Below are positions 5,031 through 6,916 of a DNA stretch of 6,916 bases, piece after piece. How positions within the stretch are numbered: the stretch's first letter is position 1; each line of letters begins with the position of its first letter. A program made the translations under genes and the position numbers. The notes beneath the pieces are model-generated. The model was not told the DNA's origin. It worked only from the letters and a program-made list of their open reading frames with translations, and searched no databases. The stretch is taken from NCBI GenBank assembly GCA_003225655.1, contig QIAW01000205.1, positions 5,649-12,564 of the forward strand, read 5' to 3'. Origin of the DNA: Acidobacteriota bacterium (GTDB lineage: Bacteria; Acidobacteriota; Terriglobia; Terriglobales; Acidobacteriaceae).

Positions 5031-5867
5031 CTACAGCCCGGCTTCAATGCGGGCGCGCGGATCGAGGTAATCGCGCAGGGCGTCGCCGATAAAATTAAAC
5101 GCCAGCACCGCCAGCATGACAGTAGCGGCGGGAAAGAGCACAACATGGGGCGCATCGAACAGGTGGGTGCGGCCGTCGTTCAGCATCGATCCCCAGCTCG
5201 GCACCGGGGGCGGGACACCCAATCCCAGGAAACTCATGGTGGCTTCAGCCAGCATCGCCCCAGCCATGCCGATGGCGGCCTGTACGATGACCGGCTGGAT
5301 CATGTTGGGCAGAATGTGGCGCGTAATCACCCGCCAATCGCTGGCGCCCAGAGCGCGGGCGGCTTCCACAAATTCTCTTTCGCGCGTGGCCAGCACCTGG
5401 GCGCGCACTAGCCGGGCGTAACCGACCCACCCTCCAAGAGAGAGCGCCAGGATCAGGTTCCACAGTCCCGGCCCCAGGAAGGCGACGAATGCGATGGCCA
5501 GCAGGATGCCCGGGAAAGAAAGAAAGGCATTCATGATGACCACGTTGAATATGCGGTCAATGCGTCCGCCGTAGTACCCCGCAATGCAGCCAAAGATCAA
5601 TCCCAGCAGCAGCGAGGCGGCCACCACGCACGTGCCCACGAGCATGGAGATGCGCGCGCCATAAATGACACGAGACAAGACATCGCGTCCTAATTCGTCG
5701 GTTCCCATCCAGTGCGAGAGAGAAGGGCGCGCGAGCCGTCTGGGAAGATCAATATGGGCGGGGTCCTGGGGAGCAAGCCAGGGGGCGAGCGTGGCAAAAA
5801 GGACGAAGACGCAGACCATCACGAGTCCAAGGGCTGCCAGGCGATTGCTGCGGAGGATGTGAAACAT
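5031..5867 (-). CDS. dppC: Peptide/nickel-type ABC transporter permease, DppC/OppC family
   Basis: One of two inner-membrane subunits forming the channel of a peptide-type (PepT family) ABC importer. At 278 residues it has normal length. It shows the N-terminal membrane helix (about 11-31), the family segment HWMGTDELGRDVLSRVIYGAR (52-72), further helices at about 73-98, 108-131, 135-150, 195-215 and 243-264, the EAA loop that contacts the ATPase (EAARALGASDW...HILPN, 168-188), and LGLGVPPPVPSWGSML (214-229). The start ATG lies 18 bases after the dppB stop, in the same frame. The likely ribosome site TAAGGA overlaps that stop but is 15 bases away, which suggests translational coupling. No ATPase gene follows; the gene ends at the non-coding stretch, so partners must lie upstream or elsewhere. 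Substrate may be di- or oligopeptides, nickel or another small solute. Confidence 0.93.
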   Translation of the reverse strand: MFHILRSNRLAALGLVMVCVFVLFATLAPWLAPQDPAHIDLPRRLARPSLSHWMGTDELGRDVLSRVIYGARISMLVGTCVVAASLLLGLIFGCIAGYYGGRIDRIFNVVIMNAFLSFPGILLAIAFVAFLGPGLWNLILALSLGGWVGYARLVRAQVLATREREFVEAARALGASDWRVITRHILPNMIQPVIVQAAIGMAGAMLAEATMSFLGLGVPPPVPSWGSMLNDGRTHLFDAPHVVLFPAATVMLAVLAFNFIGDALRDYLDPRARIEAGL

Positions 5868-5885
5868 GCTTAAGCGATTGCGTCC

Positions 5886-6803
5886 TTACTGCCGGATTCT
5901 TGGATTGGCCAGCGAATACAGCAAATCAGTCAGAAGATTCACTGCTACATACGTGAGACCGATGGCGAGCACGCATCCCTGCACCAAATAGTAGTCGCGG
6001 CTGCTGATGGCATCAATCGTAAGGCGCCCAATACCAGGCCAGGAGAAGATTTTTTCGGTGACAATCGTGCCCGCCAGCAGCGCCCCAAACTGCAATCCAA
6101 CCACGGTAAGCACCGGGATCATGGCATTGCGCAGGGCATGGCGATACACCACCACGCGCTCCGGCAGGCCTTTAGCGCGCGCCGTGCGGATGTAATCTTG
6201 TCCTAGCTCTTCCAGCATGGCGGTGCGCACCATGCGGGTAAGAATGGCTGCCAGCGCAGCTCCCATGGTGCTTGCCGGTAGCACCAGGTGGGCCCAGGTC
6301 CCCCATCCGGAGACCGGCAGCAAGCCCAAATTAACGGCGAAAAATAGGATCAGGATCGGGCCCAGGGCAAAGTTAGGGAACGAAAGCCCCCACAGGCTGA
6401 CAAAGCTGATAACGCGGTCGTCCCAGCGATTACGCCGCGTTGCCGAGCGCACCCCTGCGGGAATAGAGAACAGCAACGCCACCGCCAGCGCAGCCACGGT
6501 CAGGCGTATGGTCGCGGGATAGTGTTGGAGAATCAGCCCTGTGACACCTTGGTTGTAGCGCAGCGAGTGTCCCAGATCGCCATGCAGCACACCACGCCAA
6601 TAGTTCAAATACTGGCGTCCTAAAGGAGCATCCAGTCCGTAGGCATGGCGCGTGGCTTCCAGATCGGCGCTGGCAGCACCTTCGCCCAGCATCTGCTGGA
6701 TGGGATCGCCGGGAACAGTATGGATGAGCAGAAAAACCACGGACACCACCAGCCAGATTACCGCGATGGTATACAGCAGGCGGGTTGCAATGTACTTGAG
6801 CAT
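5886..6803 (-). CDS. dppB: Peptide/nickel-type ABC transporter permease, DppB/OppB family
   Basis: The partner membrane subunit of the importer. From the ATG at 6803 it has 305 residues with the typical start MLKYIATRLL, a first membrane helix to about residue 29, and VPGDP (30-34). GLDAPLGRQYLNYW (56-69) and GDLGHS (75-80) follow in the periplasmic loop. Further helices lie at about 100-118, 131-160, 172-190, 228-250 and 272-296. The EAA loop is DYIRTARAKGLPERVVVYRH (203-222), ending in ALRN, and FSWPGIGRL (253-261) is a family hallmark. A TTG five codons upstream is open in frame, but the ATG at 6803 has GGAAG six bases before it, so it is preferred. The gene is followed closely by dppC and preceded by a probable coding tail ending 21 bases upstream, so the three are probably one operon. 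Confidence 0.94.
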   Translation of the reverse strand: MLKYIATRLLYTIAVIWLVVSVVFLLIHTVPGDPIQQMLGEGAASADLEATRHAYGLDAPLGRQYLNYWRGVLHGDLGHSLRYNQGVTGLILQHYPATIRLTVAALAVALLFSIPAGVRSATRRNRWDDRVISFVSLWGLSFPNFALGPILILFFAVNLGLLPVSGWGTWAHLVLPASTMGAALAAILTRMVRTAMLEELGQDYIRTARAKGLPERVVVYRHALRNAMIPVLTVVGLQFGALLAGTIVTEKIFSWPGIGRLTIDAISSRDYYLVQGCVLAIGLTYVAVNLLTDLLYSLANPRIRQ

Positions 6804-6809
6804 GTGGTG

Positions 6810-6814
6810 CTTCC
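6810..6814 (-). promoter_or_regulatory. Ribosome binding site of dppB
   Basis: GGAAG on the minus strand lies six bases upstream of the ATG at 6803. It lies after the alternative TTG (6818), so it decides the start in favour of the 305-residue product. Confidence 0.65.
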
Positions 6815-6824
6815 ACAATCAGTA

Positions 6825-6916
6825 TTAAGGCACCGGTACTACGCGAACCGTGGACCCGAACTTATGAAAGTTGTCAAAGGTTAGCTGTGCGCGCGTACAC
6901 CCCTTTAGCATCCGAA
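6825..6916 (-). CDS. C-terminal end of an upstream gene, possibly the peptide-binding protein
   Basis: On the minus strand a frame is open from the window edge (first full codon at 6914) to a TAA at 6827-6825. It gives 29 residues ending in LTFDNFHKFGSTVRVVPVP. The stop lies 21 bases before the dppB start, typical operon spacing. No other minus-strand frame stays open over this stretch. A solute-binding protein of the SBP_bac_5 family commonly precedes dppB, and a tail with a Gly-rich turn followed by Phe-rich and Val-rich residues is compatible with that. However, 29 residues do not allow a firm assignment, and it could be chance. Confidence 0.45.
   Translation of the reverse strand, partial: RMLKGCTRAQLTFDNFHKFGSTVRVVPVP

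Noticed and set aside
4758..5411. Plus-strand open frame of 217 codons
   Set aside because: More than half of it is antisense to the clear dppC gene, the rest lies in repeat-rich non-coding DNA, and it shows no domain or membrane pattern.

Overview
The window reads as chromosomal DNA from a moderately GC-rich, free-living heterotroph. An acidobacterium is my best guess. This rests on the style of the intergenic repeats (CTCCGTG-type and GGGCTTTAGCCC-type), a HMG-CoA lyase with the PRDAxQG active-site variant, and a GxxExxY gene. It is an inference from pattern, not a proven assignment.

Layout, left to right. (1) Bases 1-236 hold the 3' end of a GxxExxY (PDDEXK-like) gene. (2) Bases 278-2888 hold three plus-strand acyl-CoA genes: an HMG-CoA lyase, an enoyl-CoA hydratase/isomerase and a YbgC-type hot-dog thioesterase. 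The first two suit the last steps of leucine/isovalerate breakdown (methylglutaconyl-CoA to HMG-CoA to acetoacetate plus acetyl-CoA). (3) Bases 2993-4450 hold a histidine ammonia-lyase (hutH) that is intact except for an in-frame loss of about 18 residues. The loss removes the Ser-Gly of the Ala-Ser-Gly tripeptide that makes the MIO cofactor. (4) Bases 4451-5030 are non-coding and repeat-rich. (5) Bases 5031-6916, on the minus strand, hold a peptide/nickel-type ABC permease pair (dppB then dppC), preceded by the last 29 codons of what is probably another gene of the same operon. hutH and dppC converge on the non-coding stretch.

The gene junctions are full of structured repeats. The most striking is an exact 160-bp block (4457-4616). 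It can be written as twenty 8-bp units with dyad symmetry in register, although the unit sequence drifts from CGGAG-type to ATT-type to CTCCGCG-type. A 120-bp relative (2335-2454) lies between the hydratase and the thioesterase and is partly translated as the hydratase C-terminal tail. A three-unit version (238-261) starts one base after the GxxExxY stop. A 10-bp-period cousin (2952-2981) sits just upstream of hutH. A separate MITE-like element with imperfect 27-bp terminal inverted repeats (1185-1338), and several GGGCT..AGCCC hairpins, fill the 410-bp gap before the hydratase.

The two points most worth following up are the MIO-less HutH and the 8-bp-phased palindromic repeat family. No complete defence system, CRISPR array, rRNA or tRNA gene was seen.
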